From contig CAIWDB010000117.1 in NCBI GenBank assembly GCA_903911305.1, forward strand, positions 1 through 32,514: 32,514 bases of DNA. Reading direction: 5' to 3'. How positions within the stretch are numbered: position 1 is the first letter of the stretch; each line of letters opens with the position of its first letter. A model generated the notes under the pieces. It was not told the origin of the DNA, ran no database searches, and saw only the letters and a list, made by a program, of their open reading frames with translations. The position numbers and the translations under genes were made by a program. The DNA is from an uncultured Methylococcaceae bacterium. Its GTDB lineage: Bacteria; Pseudomonadota; Gammaproteobacteria; Methylococcales; Methylococcaceae. Below, piece after piece: positions 6,043 through 13,769 of this stretch.

Positions 6043-6582
6043 CTACATCCCACTCGGCTTGACATCCTCCATGCGCATGACATACTCGCCATTCTCCCGG
6101 TCGGCAAAGAAATAAGCCAGCGAGCGCCTGACTGTTTCAAAGGCGAGATCGTCCCACGGGATGTCTTGTTGCAGGAATAAACGGGTTTCCAAACTCTCGT
6201 AGCCCGGATAAAAAACCTCGTTGACCATCCGGGCGCGGAAAAAGACATAGACTTGGGATATATGCGGGAGGCTGAAAAGGTTATAGAGCGACTCGATTTC
6301 CACATCCACATTCGCTTCTTCCATCGCTTCGCGGCAAGCCGCCGCCGCTAGGTTTTCACCCATCTCCATGAAGCCGGCCGGCAAAGTCCAAAACCCCAAA
6401 CGTGGCTCTATGGCCCTTCGGCACAATAATACTTGCTCGCCCCAGACTGGAATGCAACCCACAATGACTTTTGGGTTGATATAATGGATCGTCTCGCAAG
6501 CATCGCAAATATGGCGCATTCGGTCATCGCCTTCGGGAACGCCTATCCTCACGGGTGAACCGCATTGGGAACAGAATTTCAT
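6043..6582 (-). CDS. Nudix hydrolase with N-terminal zinc ribbon
   Basis: About 179 residues starting MKFCSQCGSPV. Cys4, Cys7, Cys26 and Cys29 form a zinc ribbon. A complete Nudix box follows at about 70-92: GFMEMGE, seven residues, then REAMEEANV, with the REAMEE core that binds the metal for hydrolysing a nucleoside diphosphate linked to another group. The layout resembles NADH pyrophosphatase/ADP-ribose pyrophosphatase relatives, but the protein is too short for full NudC, so the substrate is open. I choose ATG 6582 because family members start MKFCxxCG; a TTG three codons upstream is the alternative. The gene lies 22 nt after the rsd-like gene in the same direction. Confidence 0.88.
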   Translation of the reverse strand: MKFCSQCGSPVRIGVPEGDDRMRHICDACETIHYINPKVIVGCIPVWGEQVLLCRRAIEPRLGFWTLPAGFMEMGENLAAAACREAMEEANVDVEIESLYNLFSLPHISQVYVFFRARMVNEVFYPGYESLETRLFLQQDIPWDDLAFETVRRSLAYFFADRENGEYVMRMEDVKPSGM

Positions 6583-6604
6583 TATTTGCAACCCAAAAGA
6601 GAGT

Positions 6605-7045
6605 TCATGCCGTCATGCCATCAATTAGGCGGTCTTCCAATTCGACCCGCTGCGCTAAGGAATAGCCTAGCGTCACCAAGGCATTCGGCAGTTGTTGGCG
6701 CAAGGATTCCTCTGAAATGGATTCAAATGTGTCATTGAAATCCAAGGCAACACTGGTGGTTTCGACCATTTGTGGGAATAGGTCTTCCGCCAAGGCCAAA
6801 ACTCGAACGCGATGTTCGCACCCGTTGGCCAAATGATGGAAAATCCCAAAATGTTCCAATGAGATATAGTCGATCAATTCTTGGCAAAATTGCCTGACTA
6901 AGGGTTCCAAGGCCAGTTCCGCCGGGTAGGGATGGAGCCCAATAAGTTGCTCGTACAAGGACCACACTTGCCTTCTTTTATCAATTAATTCGAGCGTTAG
7001 CTTGTGTGTTTGATGTCGGCGTTCGCAAAAACTTTCGTTGTTCAT
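6605..7045 (-). CDS. rsd: Rsd/AlgQ family anti-sigma-70 regulator
   Basis: A 146-residue, mostly helical protein. The central FCQELIDYISLEHFGIFHHL and the later VALDFNDTFES match the conserved core of the Rsd/AlgQ family. E. coli Rsd binds region 4 of sigma-70 and favours alternative sigma factors in stationary phase. Pseudomonas AlgQ affects alginate and siderophore genes. Length is close to the usual 150-160 residues. It is transcribed away from purD, so the 140-bp gap between them should hold two divergent promoters. The family call is firm, the exact regulatory target is not. Confidence 0.85.
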   Translation of the reverse strand: MNNESFCERRHQTHKLTLELIDKRRQVWSLYEQLIGLHPYPAELALEPLVRQFCQELIDYISLEHFGIFHHLANGCEHRVRVLALAEDLFPQMVETTSVALDFNDTFESISEESLRQQLPNALVTLGYSLAQRVELEDRLIDGMTA

Positions 7046-7187
7046 ATAATGAGTGGTTTTTCTTATGGGTCAATTTCGGCATACTTTAGGCTATACCGCT
7101 CGGCGGAACAATCACCCTGGGCTATAAATTTTATTGGGTCCAGACTGTCCCTCCTTTTAAACTAAAACTATACAAGGTTTTATCCAG

Positions 7188-8468
7188 ATGAATGTACTCA
7201 TCGTCGGCGGCGGTGGCCGCGAACACGCCCTCGCTTGGAAAGTAGCGCAATCGCCCTTGGTACACAAGGTTTTCGTCGCCCCCGGCAATGCCGGCACGGC
7301 ATTGGAACCGGGTGTCGAAAACGTACCCATTGAGGCAGATGACTTGGTGGCCCTACGCTATTTTGCATTGGAACATGGGGTTACCTTAACCATCGTCGGG
7401 CCGGAAGCGCCGTTGGTGGAAGGTATTGTCGATGATTTTAACACTGCGGGGCTAAAATGTTTTGGACCGGGCAAAGCCGCAGCCCAACTGGAAGGCTCCA
7501 AAGCTTTCTGCAAGGACTTTCTCACCCGCCATGGCATTCCGACGGCGGCTTATGCGAGTTTCACTGACGTGGCGGCGGCCTCGGATTACATCGCCCAGTT
7601 AGCCACCCCCATCGTGGTCAAGGCCGATGGTTTGGCTGCCGGTAAGGGAGTGGTTATCGCGCAAACGCATGAGGAAGCGCTGACTGCCATCCAAGATATG
7701 CTGACCGGTGACTCATTCGGCGAGGCGGGAAGCCGTGTGGTGATCGAGGAATTCCTAACCGGGGAGGAAGCCAGCTTCATCGTCATGGCTGACGGCACTC
7801 ATGCGCTGGCCCTTGCCACTTCGCAAGACCACAAAGCCCGCGATGATGGGGACAAAGGCCCAAATACGGGTGGAATGGGCGCCTATTCGCCCGCCCCGGT
7901 GGTGACTCCCGACATTCATCAACGTGTCATGCGTGAAGTCATCGAACCGACTTTGATCGGCATGGCCAAAGACGGCATCCCATATACCGGATTTTTATAT
8001 GCCGGTTTGATGATTGCCCAAGACGGTACGCCTAAGGTGTTGGAATATAATTGCCGTTTTGGCGACCCGGAAACCCAGCCAATCCTGATGAGGCTGAAAA
8101 GCGACCTTGTGGAGTTATGCTTGGCGGCGATTGACGGCAAATTGGATCAAGTCAGTGCGGAATGGGACCCCCGCCCTGCCTTGGGCGTGGTGATGGCGGC
8201 AGGCGGCTATCCCGGCCCTTACCGAAAAGGCGATCCAATTGGCGGGTTGCCGGGCCTACCCTCTGAACATACTAAGGTCTTCCATGCCGGAACATGGCAT
8301 CATGATTTCCACATCGTCACGTCCGGTGGGCGCGTCCTTTGTGTCTGCGCACTGGGCGACAGCGTACCCGAAGCTCAACGCAGGGCTTATGAGGTGGCTG
8401 GAAAAATCCGTTGGAAAGGGGCGTTTTACCGCAAAGATATTGGTCACAAGGCCATCGGGAGGCATTAG
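7188..8468 (+). CDS. purD: Phosphoribosylamine-glycine ligase (GAR synthetase)
   Basis: A 426-residue, full-length PurD. It begins MNVLIVGGGGREHALAWKVA (the N domain). The ATP-grasp core contains VVKADGLAAGKGVVIAQ, then EEFLTGEEASFIVMADG, DHKARDDGDKGPNTGGMGAY and FRFGDPE-type metal ligands (CRFGDPETQ). It ends in the usual C domain. The enzyme joins glycine to 5-phosphoribosylamine with ATP, the second step of purine synthesis. In many gammaproteobacteria purH precedes purD; here the upstream gene is divergent rsd. The following msrA starts 3 nt after the stop, so both are probably on one transcript. Confidence 0.97.
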   Translation: MNVLIVGGGGREHALAWKVAQSPLVHKVFVAPGNAGTALEPGVENVPIEADDLVALRYFALEHGVTLTIVGPEAPLVEGIVDDFNTAGLKCFGPGKAAAQLEGSKAFCKDFLTRHGIPTAAYASFTDVAAASDYIAQLATPIVVKADGLAAGKGVVIAQTHEEALTAIQDMLTGDSFGEAGSRVVIEEFLTGEEASFIVMADGTHALALATSQDHKARDDGDKGPNTGGMGAYSPAPVVTPDIHQRVMREVIEPTLIGMAKDGIPYTGFLYAGLMIAQDGTPKVLEYNCRFGDPETQPILMRLKSDLVELCLAAIDGKLDQVSAEWDPRPALGVVMAAGGYPGPYRKGDPIGGLPGLPSEHTKVFHAGTWHHDFHIVTSGGRVLCVCALGDSVPEAQRRAYEVAGKIRWKGAFYRKDIGHKAIGRH

Positions 8469-8471
8469 GCC

Positions 8472-9128
8472 ATGCTGAAAGATTTGTTGACCGCATCGGG
8501 ATTGAAAAAGTCGGCGGTAATGCCTATTCCAAGTAATGCGCTACCGGGCCGCGAAGAGAAACAGCCAGTGCCGGACAAGCATTTTGTCAACGGTCATCCA
8601 ATGTCACCGCCTTATCCCGACGGTATGGAAACGGCCTTATTCGCCATGGGGTGTTTCTGGGGGGCGGAGAGGCGCTTCTGGCAACAAGAAGGGGTATACC
8701 TGACGGCAGTGGGTTATGCAGGGGGTTTCACGCCCAATCCTACCTATGACGAGGTGTGCAGTGGCTTGACCGGGCATACCGAGGCTGTGTTCTTGGTTTT
8801 TAATCCGAAGGTCATTGATTATCGCCAACTGCTCAAAGCGTTTTGGGAATCGCACGACCCGACTTCGGGCATGAGGCAAGGAAATGACCGGGGAACCCAG
8901 TATCGTTCGGCGGTTGGCACATATTCGGAACATCAAAAGGCTGATGCGTTGGAATCGCTACAGGCTTACCAAGGACGTCTGGCACAGGCCGGATTTGGGC
9001 CTATCACCACCGAGATACTCGATCATCCAAGGTTTTATTTTGCAGAAGGCTATCATCAACAGTATCTGGCAAAAAATCCTAATGGCTATTGCGGACTTGG
9101 GGGAACTGGGGTCACTTGTCAAGTTTGA
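8472..9128 (+). CDS. msrA: Peptide methionine-S-sulfoxide reductase
   Basis: A 218-residue protein of the long, E. coli-type MsrA. An N-terminal extension (with NALPGRE and NGHPM) is followed by the catalytic loop [14 protein letters not shown], where Cys61 is the nucleophile. GYAGG, the conserved YHQQYL segment near the C terminus and two tail cysteines (Cys207, Cys216) that recycle the enzyme through thioredoxin are all present. It reduces the S form of oxidised methionine in proteins and free methionine. It is packed directly behind purD. Confidence 0.96.
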   Translation: MLKDLLTASGLKKSAVMPIPSNALPGREEKQPVPDKHFVNGHPMSPPYPDGMETALFAMGCFWGAERRFWQQEGVYLTAVGYAGGFTPNPTYDEVCSGLTGHTEAVFLVFNPKVIDYRQLLKAFWESHDPTSGMRQGNDRGTQYRSAVGTYSEHQKADALESLQAYQGRLAQAGFGPITTEILDHPRFYFAEGYHQQYLAKNPNGYCGLGGTGVTCQV

Positions 9129-9185
9129 TTAAGGCAATTTCTGAAAAAGAACACCCTTTTTAGGCAGTGCTTCAGGAAGCCTTAA
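9129..9185. terminator. Inverted-repeat structure after msrA, possible terminator
   Basis: TTAAGGC at 9129-9135 pairs with GCCTTAA at 9179-9185. Inside, TTCTGAA pairs with TTCAGGAA (one bulge), and AAAAAG with CTTTTT. The stacked arms would form a long imperfect stem-loop between msrA and the M48 protease gene. There is no U-tract after the outer stem, so its role as a terminator is uncertain. Confidence 0.4.
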
Positions 9186-9267
9186 TGAAATGAGGGCCGT
9201 AGGCATTCTCGCTAGTTCCCAAACCGGAAAGGCATTGACGACGGAATTTAACATCAAGGTAAATATA

Positions 9268-10044
9268 ATGAACAAGATTCTTTTACTGATAATATGTCTA
9301 TCAGCCCTCTCCGGCTGCGCAACTTCACCGATGGGGCGTAGCCAATTGATTATGATGTCTGACAGCGAAATGGATGCCATGGGCAATAAGGCGTTTCTCA
9401 CATTGGTTCAAAAAACACCCGTGGTGCAAGACCGGCAAGCCAATGCATATGTGGATTGTGTGGCATCAGCCCTGACCCGCGAAGTGGGCGGGCAATGGGA
9501 AGTGGCGGTATTCCAAGATAAAGACGCCAATGCCTTTGCTTTGCCGGGAGGTAAGATAGGGGTCAATTCCGGGATGTTAGGCGTGGCCGCCAATCAAGAC
9601 CAGCTTGCCGCTGTCATCAGCCATGAAGTGTCCCATGTGCTGGCTAAGCATAGCAATGAGCGCATGTCGCAACAATCCGCCACGAAAATAGGTCTCGGGT
9701 TAATCCAGGCGGTGGCGAGTACGAAGGGATATGGCAGTTCGGCCATGATGGGAGCTTTAGGCTTGGGAGCGCAATATGGGATATTATTACCCTACAGCCG
9801 GATTCAGGAAAGCGAGGCCGATTTAATGGGGCTGGATTTAATGGCCAAAGCGGGTTTTAATCCACAGGAAAGCGTTAATTTGTGGATAAACATGGGCAAG
9901 GCAGGCGGCAACCAACCGGCTGAATTTTTATCCACGCATCCCTCCCACGACACCCGCATACAAGACTTGCAAAATAGGATGCCTCAAGCAATGGAACTCA
10001 GCAATAAAGCCCATGCTGCGGGGAAAAACCCTCAATGCCAATAA
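9268..10044 (+). CDS. M48 family zinc metalloprotease lipoprotein (LoiP/BepA-like)
   Basis: A 258-residue protein from ATG 9268, which has an AAGGT ribosome site 8 nt upstream. The N terminus MNKILLLIICLSALSGCATS is a lipoprotein signal with lipobox LSGC, so it should be anchored in the envelope. The catalytic HExxH is HEVSH in LAAVISHEVSHVLAKHSNER. The downstream ESEADLMGLDLMAKAGF supplies the third zinc ligand Glu, and a final STHPSHDTRIQDL motif is typical of the family. Relatives take part in outer-membrane quality control and osmotic stress. The gene is monocistronic or follows msrA. Confidence 0.92.
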   Translation: MNKILLLIICLSALSGCATSPMGRSQLIMMSDSEMDAMGNKAFLTLVQKTPVVQDRQANAYVDCVASALTREVGGQWEVAVFQDKDANAFALPGGKIGVNSGMLGVAANQDQLAAVISHEVSHVLAKHSNERMSQQSATKIGLGLIQAVASTKGYGSSAMMGALGLGAQYGILLPYSRIQESEADLMGLDLMAKAGFNPQESVNLWINMGKAGGNQPAEFLSTHPSHDTRIQDLQNRMPQAMELSNKAHAAGKNPQCQ

Positions 10045-10119
10045 TGCCACTCTTCGGCATCCAGTCCACCAAGCAATCCCTGTTTAACCATTGCCTAGGC
10101 ACTCATCTTTTCACTGTTC

Positions 10120-11466
10120 ATGAATGAAGAACCCTTAATCAGTATTCCCGAACCCGTTACATCTGACAATTCCGCGTGGATGAATTTGCGTTGGTTTTTT
10201 GTGCTACGCAATCTGCTGATTTGTGTGGAGGCTTTGAGCGTACTGATCAGCGTCTACGGCCTTGACATACCGCTGCACCAAACCGCTTTGACGGGCATCA
10301 TCACCTTGCAAGTCAGCCTTAATTTTTACACTTGGCTCAGATTGGATAATGATCGCCCCGTCAAGCCGTCCGAGCTTTGCCTGCAATTAGGCTTGGACAT
10401 ACTGACCATCACCGGCATACTTTACTTCACGGGTGGTGCAACCAACCCGCTCACGTGGTTTTATCTGCTTCCCCTGATTATTGCGGCTATCGTATTACCG
10501 CAGACTTTCACCTGGTATCTGGTGATTTTCGCCTCTTCCTGTTATACGATATTAATGCTGTATTACGAGCCTTTGCCGCTCATTATACCGATGACCTTCA
10601 ACGATGTGGCCTTGCATGATCATCACGTCATGATGGATCATGACGATATTAGGGTTCATGTGTTCGGCATGTGGTTCGGATTTGTATTTAGTGCGGTATT
10701 GGTGGCCTATTTCGTCGTCGGCATGGCCGATTCCTTGCGAAAACTCGACCGCAAGTTGTCGAATGCACGTGAACAGTCGCTACGCAACGAGCGAGTCGTC
10801 GCGTTAGGAACCTTGGCGGCTGGTGCGGCGCATGAAATGGGGACACCCTTGGGGACTATGGCGATCTTAATCCATGACATGGAGAAGGAATACGAACATT
10901 CCCACTCTCAAGAGTTGTACCAAAAGATGAAAATTCTGCGCGAACAAGTGAACCGATGCAAGGCGGCGCTTTCGGTAATGTCCGCCTCGGCAGGTGCCAT
11001 TCGTGCAGAGTCGGGACGAATCATGCCCATTTCCCGCTATATTGAGGAAATCGTCGCCACTTGGCGTCAACAAGGCTTGGACACCGAACTCGACTATGTG
11101 AAGACAGGGTTTGAACCTTCGCCCAATATTCTGGCCGAACGGACCTTGACCCATGCAATAATTAACATAATGAACAATTCTTCCGATGCCTCGCCGCAAG
11201 GCATCAAATTACGGGTACGATGGACGATTGAATACGCTATTTTTGAAATATTGGATGAAGGGCCGGGCATTTCACCTGCTATATCCGCCACCTTGGGGAA
11301 AGACCCCGTGTCCAGCAAAGAACACGGTCTAGGCGTGGGGCTTTTCTTGGCTTTCGCCGCCATCGAGCGACTGGGTGGTAAAATTAAAATGCAGCCGCGT
11401 ACAGACAAACGCGGCACTTTAACACGCATCACCCTGCCTGTGACCGGGGCAACTGGAGAAGTTTGA
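10120..11466 (+). CDS. regB: RegB/PrrB family redox-sensing histidine kinase
   Basis: A 448-residue membrane kinase with about six N-terminal membrane segments (25-200). The quinone-sensing signature GGATNP is at 105-110. The phospho-acceptor His238 lies in the RegB-type H-box TLAAGAAHEMGTPLGTM. The redox-active cysteine region LREQVNRCKAAL is conserved (Cys280). The ATPase part has NNSSDAS (N box), DEGPGIS and GLGVGLFLAF (G boxes). RegB/PrrB kinases respond to quinone redox state and oxygen and control energy metabolism. A striking loop before the last helix, LHDHHVMMDHDDIRVH (165-180), is very His/Asp-rich. regA starts 1 nt after the stop codon. Confidence 0.93.
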   Translation: MNEEPLISIPEPVTSDNSAWMNLRWFFVLRNLLICVEALSVLISVYGLDIPLHQTALTGIITLQVSLNFYTWLRLDNDRPVKPSELCLQLGLDILTITGILYFTGGATNPLTWFYLLPLIIAAIVLPQTFTWYLVIFASSCYTILMLYYEPLPLIIPMTFNDVALHDHHVMMDHDDIRVHVFGMWFGFVFSAVLVAYFVVGMADSLRKLDRKLSNAREQSLRNERVVALGTLAAGAAHEMGTPLGTMAILIHDMEKEYEHSHSQELYQKMKILREQVNRCKAALSVMSASAGAIRAESGRIMPISRYIEEIVATWRQQGLDTELDYVKTGFEPSPNILAERTLTHAIINIMNNSSDASPQGIKLRVRWTIEYAIFEILDEGPGISPAISATLGKDPVSSKEHGLGVGLFLAFAAIERLGGKIKMQPRTDKRGTLTRITLPVTGATGEV

Positions 11467-11467
11467 A

Positions 11468-12025
11468 ATGACAATCAAATTGCCGGATCATTCGGAACAA
11501 CCACGTATGTTGCTAGTGGATGATGATGCAACTTTTTGCATGGTTCTGAAAATGGCAATGCAAAAGAGGGGATTCGAAGTGTTTGTCGCCCATGACCTGG
11601 CAACCGGAATTGACTTGGCCGAAACGGCTGTGCCCGAATTTGCCGTCATTGATTTACGCATCGGTCACGAATCGGGGCTTTCTCTAGTCAAGCGGCTTGT
11701 CGAATTGGATGATCACACCCGAATCGTCATGTTGACTGGCTTTGCCAGCATTGCCACGGCGGTGGAGGCGATCAAGCTCGGTGCCATTCATTATTTGACC
11801 AAGCCGGCGGACGCTGACGAAATTGTGGCCGCCCTGCATAAAGACGGCGGTGACGAAAGCGTGGAAATCAAGGACAAGCCACTGTCAGTCAAGCGCTTGG
11901 AGTGGGAGCATTTGCAAAAAATATTGGTGGAACACGACAACAACATTTCCGCCGCCGCCCGTGCTTTGGGAATGCACCGGCGAACCTTGCAAAGAAAGTT
12001 GGAAAAACGGCCTGTGAGGAACTGA
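11468..12025 (+). CDS. regA: RegA/PrrA/ActR family response regulator
   Basis: A 185-residue regulator partnered with the kinase just upstream. The receiver has the acidic pair in LLVDDD (15-20), phospho-acceptor Asp62 in AVIDLRIG, Thr90 in VMLTGFAS and Lys112 in YLTKPAD. A short linker leads to a Fis-type helix-turn-helix at the C terminus, NNISAAARALGMHRRTLQRK, whose RRTLQRKL recognition helix is nearly invariant in the RegA family. It is expected to control oxygen- and redox-dependent genes of respiration and carbon or nitrogen metabolism. Targets cannot be told from here. Confidence 0.94.
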   Translation: MTIKLPDHSEQPRMLLVDDDATFCMVLKMAMQKRGFEVFVAHDLATGIDLAETAVPEFAVIDLRIGHESGLSLVKRLVELDDHTRIVMLTGFASIATAVEAIKLGAIHYLTKPADADEIVAALHKDGGDESVEIKDKPLSVKRLEWEHLQKILVEHDNNISAAARALGMHRRTLQRKLEKRPVRN

Positions 12026-12112
12026 TTACTTGATAAACCACCAGCAACAATGCACAGGACCCCATTTTCTGACACAATGACCCAATCATAACAACCACCG
12101 GAGATTTTCCCT

Positions 12113-12322
12113 ATGCCAGACCATGTTTATAAAGTCATTGAACTCGTTGGTTCTTCCTCAGTCAGTTCAGACGAAGCCATTCGTAACGCGATCAGCGAGG
12201 CCAGCAAAACCCACTCCCACATCAACTGGTTCCAAGTGGTTGAAACCCGTGGACATGTTGTTGATGGCACTGTCGCCCACTTCCAAGTGGTGGTCAAGGT
12301 GGGCTTCAGGCTGGAGGTTTAG
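12113..12322 (+). CDS. Dodecin flavin-storage protein
   Basis: A 69-residue protein matching the dodecin family end to end: HVYKVIELVGSSSVSSDEAI, a helix IRNAISEASKT, INWFQVVETRGHVVDG and FQVVVKVGFRLEV. Dodecins form hollow 12-mers that bind riboflavin, FMN or FAD. The Trp in NWF and the Gln near AHFQV are the usual flavin-stacking and contact residues. GGAG lies about 10 nt upstream of the ATG. It is next to a redox regulatory pair and in the same window as a BLUF flavoprotein, but no functional link is shown by the sequence. Confidence 0.93.
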   Translation: MPDHVYKVIELVGSSSVSSDEAIRNAISEASKTHSHINWFQVVETRGHVVDGTVAHFQVVVKVGFRLEV

Positions 12323-12433
12323 CGCCAAGCAACGCGGTCTTGCCCTATGCCTGAGTCATTGGCGCAAAGGCGTACTGGCGGATAACTCGATGCTCCCGCC
12401 GGGTTAAATTTTATACGGCTTTTTCTGATACCC

Positions 12434-13171
12434 ATGAGCCTGCTGGAAGGAGAAATCCACATCTGCCTTTTGCATTTGGCACCCTTTAATGACAAGGCCG
12501 TCAACCGCTGTTTGTATCTGCTCGACGATGAGGAACGCAACCGTACCGGACGTATCCGCCATTGGGAAACTCGACGCAATTTCGTGCTAGTCCGTTCTGT
12601 ATTGCGTCTGTTGCTTGGTCGCTGGCTGTCCTGTGAACCTAATTCGATTCGGTTCATGCTTGGCGTTAAGGGCAAGCCTCGCTTGGAAGGAACCGAGCCT
12701 GACCAAGGCTTGGTTTTTAACGTGTCACATTCTGGGGATTTCGGATTGATCGCCTTGGCCTGTGACACAGCAATCGGCGTGGATGTGGAACGTTGGCGCA
12801 CCATGTCGAATCAAGACGACATCGCCAAACGCTGCTTCTCGCCCGACGAACTGGCGCACTGGGATAGGCTACCGCCCGAAAATCAGCAAGAGACATTCTA
12901 CGCACGTTGGAGCTTCAAAGAAGCATTTGTCAAAGCCACAGGGGAGGGCATCGCATTGGGTTTGGATTCCTGCGTCATCGACCTTTCCGCCCACTCCCCC
13001 TGCATGACATCCATCCCTGACCGTTACGGAACGCCGGACGCATGGAGGCTTAAGGAAATCAATGTGGAACACGGCTATAGTGCTGCCATCTGTTATTTCG
13101 GGAGCACTCGCAAACTTCTTAACATCGACACGGGGGAATTGGTGAATAATTTGTTTAACCACGTGATTTAA
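12434..13171 (+). CDS. 4'-phosphopantetheinyl transferase (Sfp/Gsp type)
   Basis: A 245-residue protein with the paired half-domains of the Sfp group. FNVSHSGDFGLIAL and IGVDVERWR supply substrate-binding and Mg-binding acids. FYARWSFKEAFVKATGEGI is the W-x-x-K-E-A signature. It transfers phosphopantetheine from CoA to acyl or peptidyl carrier proteins. The long Sfp-like size (rather than the ~125-residue AcpS) suggests carrier proteins of secondary metabolism or a broad-range enzyme that also serves fatty acid synthesis. No carrier-protein gene lies nearby. Confidence 0.92.
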   Translation: MSLLEGEIHICLLHLAPFNDKAVNRCLYLLDDEERNRTGRIRHWETRRNFVLVRSVLRLLLGRWLSCEPNSIRFMLGVKGKPRLEGTEPDQGLVFNVSHSGDFGLIALACDTAIGVDVERWRTMSNQDDIAKRCFSPDELAHWDRLPPENQQETFYARWSFKEAFVKATGEGIALGLDSCVIDLSAHSPCMTSIPDRYGTPDAWRLKEINVEHGYSAAICYFGSTRKLLNIDTGELVNNLFNHVI

Positions 13172-13376
13172 GTTCGAAAACCGTTGAAAAGAGCATACCG
13201 CTTCTGTATGCTAGGGAGACTGATAATCAAGCCTAGTCACGGTTGCCAAAAAGTATCTCTTGCGGCTAAAATGAAGGCATGAGAAACAGTTCCAATTAAA
13301 CCGTCGTTTCCACCTATATGGCGGATTGTAACCGGCTCATATGAGCGTTATTACCAGTTAGTGAGATTTTGTAGTT
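13172..13376 (+). promoter_or_regulatory. Long leader of the cold-shock gene
   Basis: About 205 bp without a gene. A hairpin AGCATAC/GTATGCT (13192-13212) right after the phosphopantetheinyl transferase gene may act as its weak terminator. The rest probably contains the promoter and a structured 5' UTR of the cold-shock gene, since csp genes usually have long thermosensing leaders. No cold-box sequence was recognised with confidence. Confidence 0.35.
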
Positions 13377-13589
13377 ATGTCACAAGAGCAAAAAGGAACC
13401 GTAAAGTGGTTCAATGAAACAAAAGGATATGGTTTTATCCAACGTGAGAAAGGTAGCGATCTCTTTGTCCATTTCAGATCCATCGTCGGCAGCGGTTTCA
13501 AAACCCTCAAGGAAGGGCAACCCGTGACCTTCATTGAGATTGAAGGCCAGAAGGGTCCGCAGGCCGATAACGTATCCGTGCTACTGTAA
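13377..13589 (+). CDS. CspA family cold-shock protein
   Basis: A 70-residue single cold-shock domain: [16 protein letters not shown] with RNP1 (KGYGFIQ), then DLFVHFRSI with RNP2 (LFVHF), ending QADNVSVLL. It binds single-stranded RNA and DNA and acts as an RNA chaperone. The usual FVHFSAI is FVHFRSI here, a small change. It is followed by a strong terminator and then a DEAD-box RNA helicase, a functionally matching neighbour because both remodel RNA, often in the cold. Confidence 0.96.
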   Translation: MSQEQKGTVKWFNETKGYGFIQREKGSDLFVHFRSIVGSGFKTLKEGQPVTFIEIEGQKGPQADNVSVLL

Positions 13590-13609
13590 GGCTTCCCCTG
13601 TGCTTACCG

Positions 13610-13642
13610 AAAGCAGGCCACACAGAGTCGGCCTGCTTTTTT
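13610..13642 (+). terminator. Rho-independent terminator of the cold-shock gene
   Basis: AAAGCAGGCC at 13610-13619 pairs perfectly with GGCCTGCTTT at 13630-13639 around a 10-nt loop, and the T-run continues to 13642. It lies 20 nt after the stop codon of the cold-shock gene. Confidence 0.93.
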
Positions 13643-13769
13643 CATTATTCCGCAACGGCTATTTGTCCAAGCGGAATCCGGGCCCACTGTACATGTTACC
13701 GACACCTTTTTCTGTTTACGTCGGCGATCGGGCCCTTCGATTTTTTCTCAATTCGAGTCCCCCATCCTG

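Noticed and set aside
5705-6115. Plus-strand open frame with a Cys-rich start (from ATG 5780)
   Set aside because: Begins in repeat DNA, has no ribosome site or known domain and overlaps the 3' end of the Nudix gene on the other strand; composition looks like repeat read-through.
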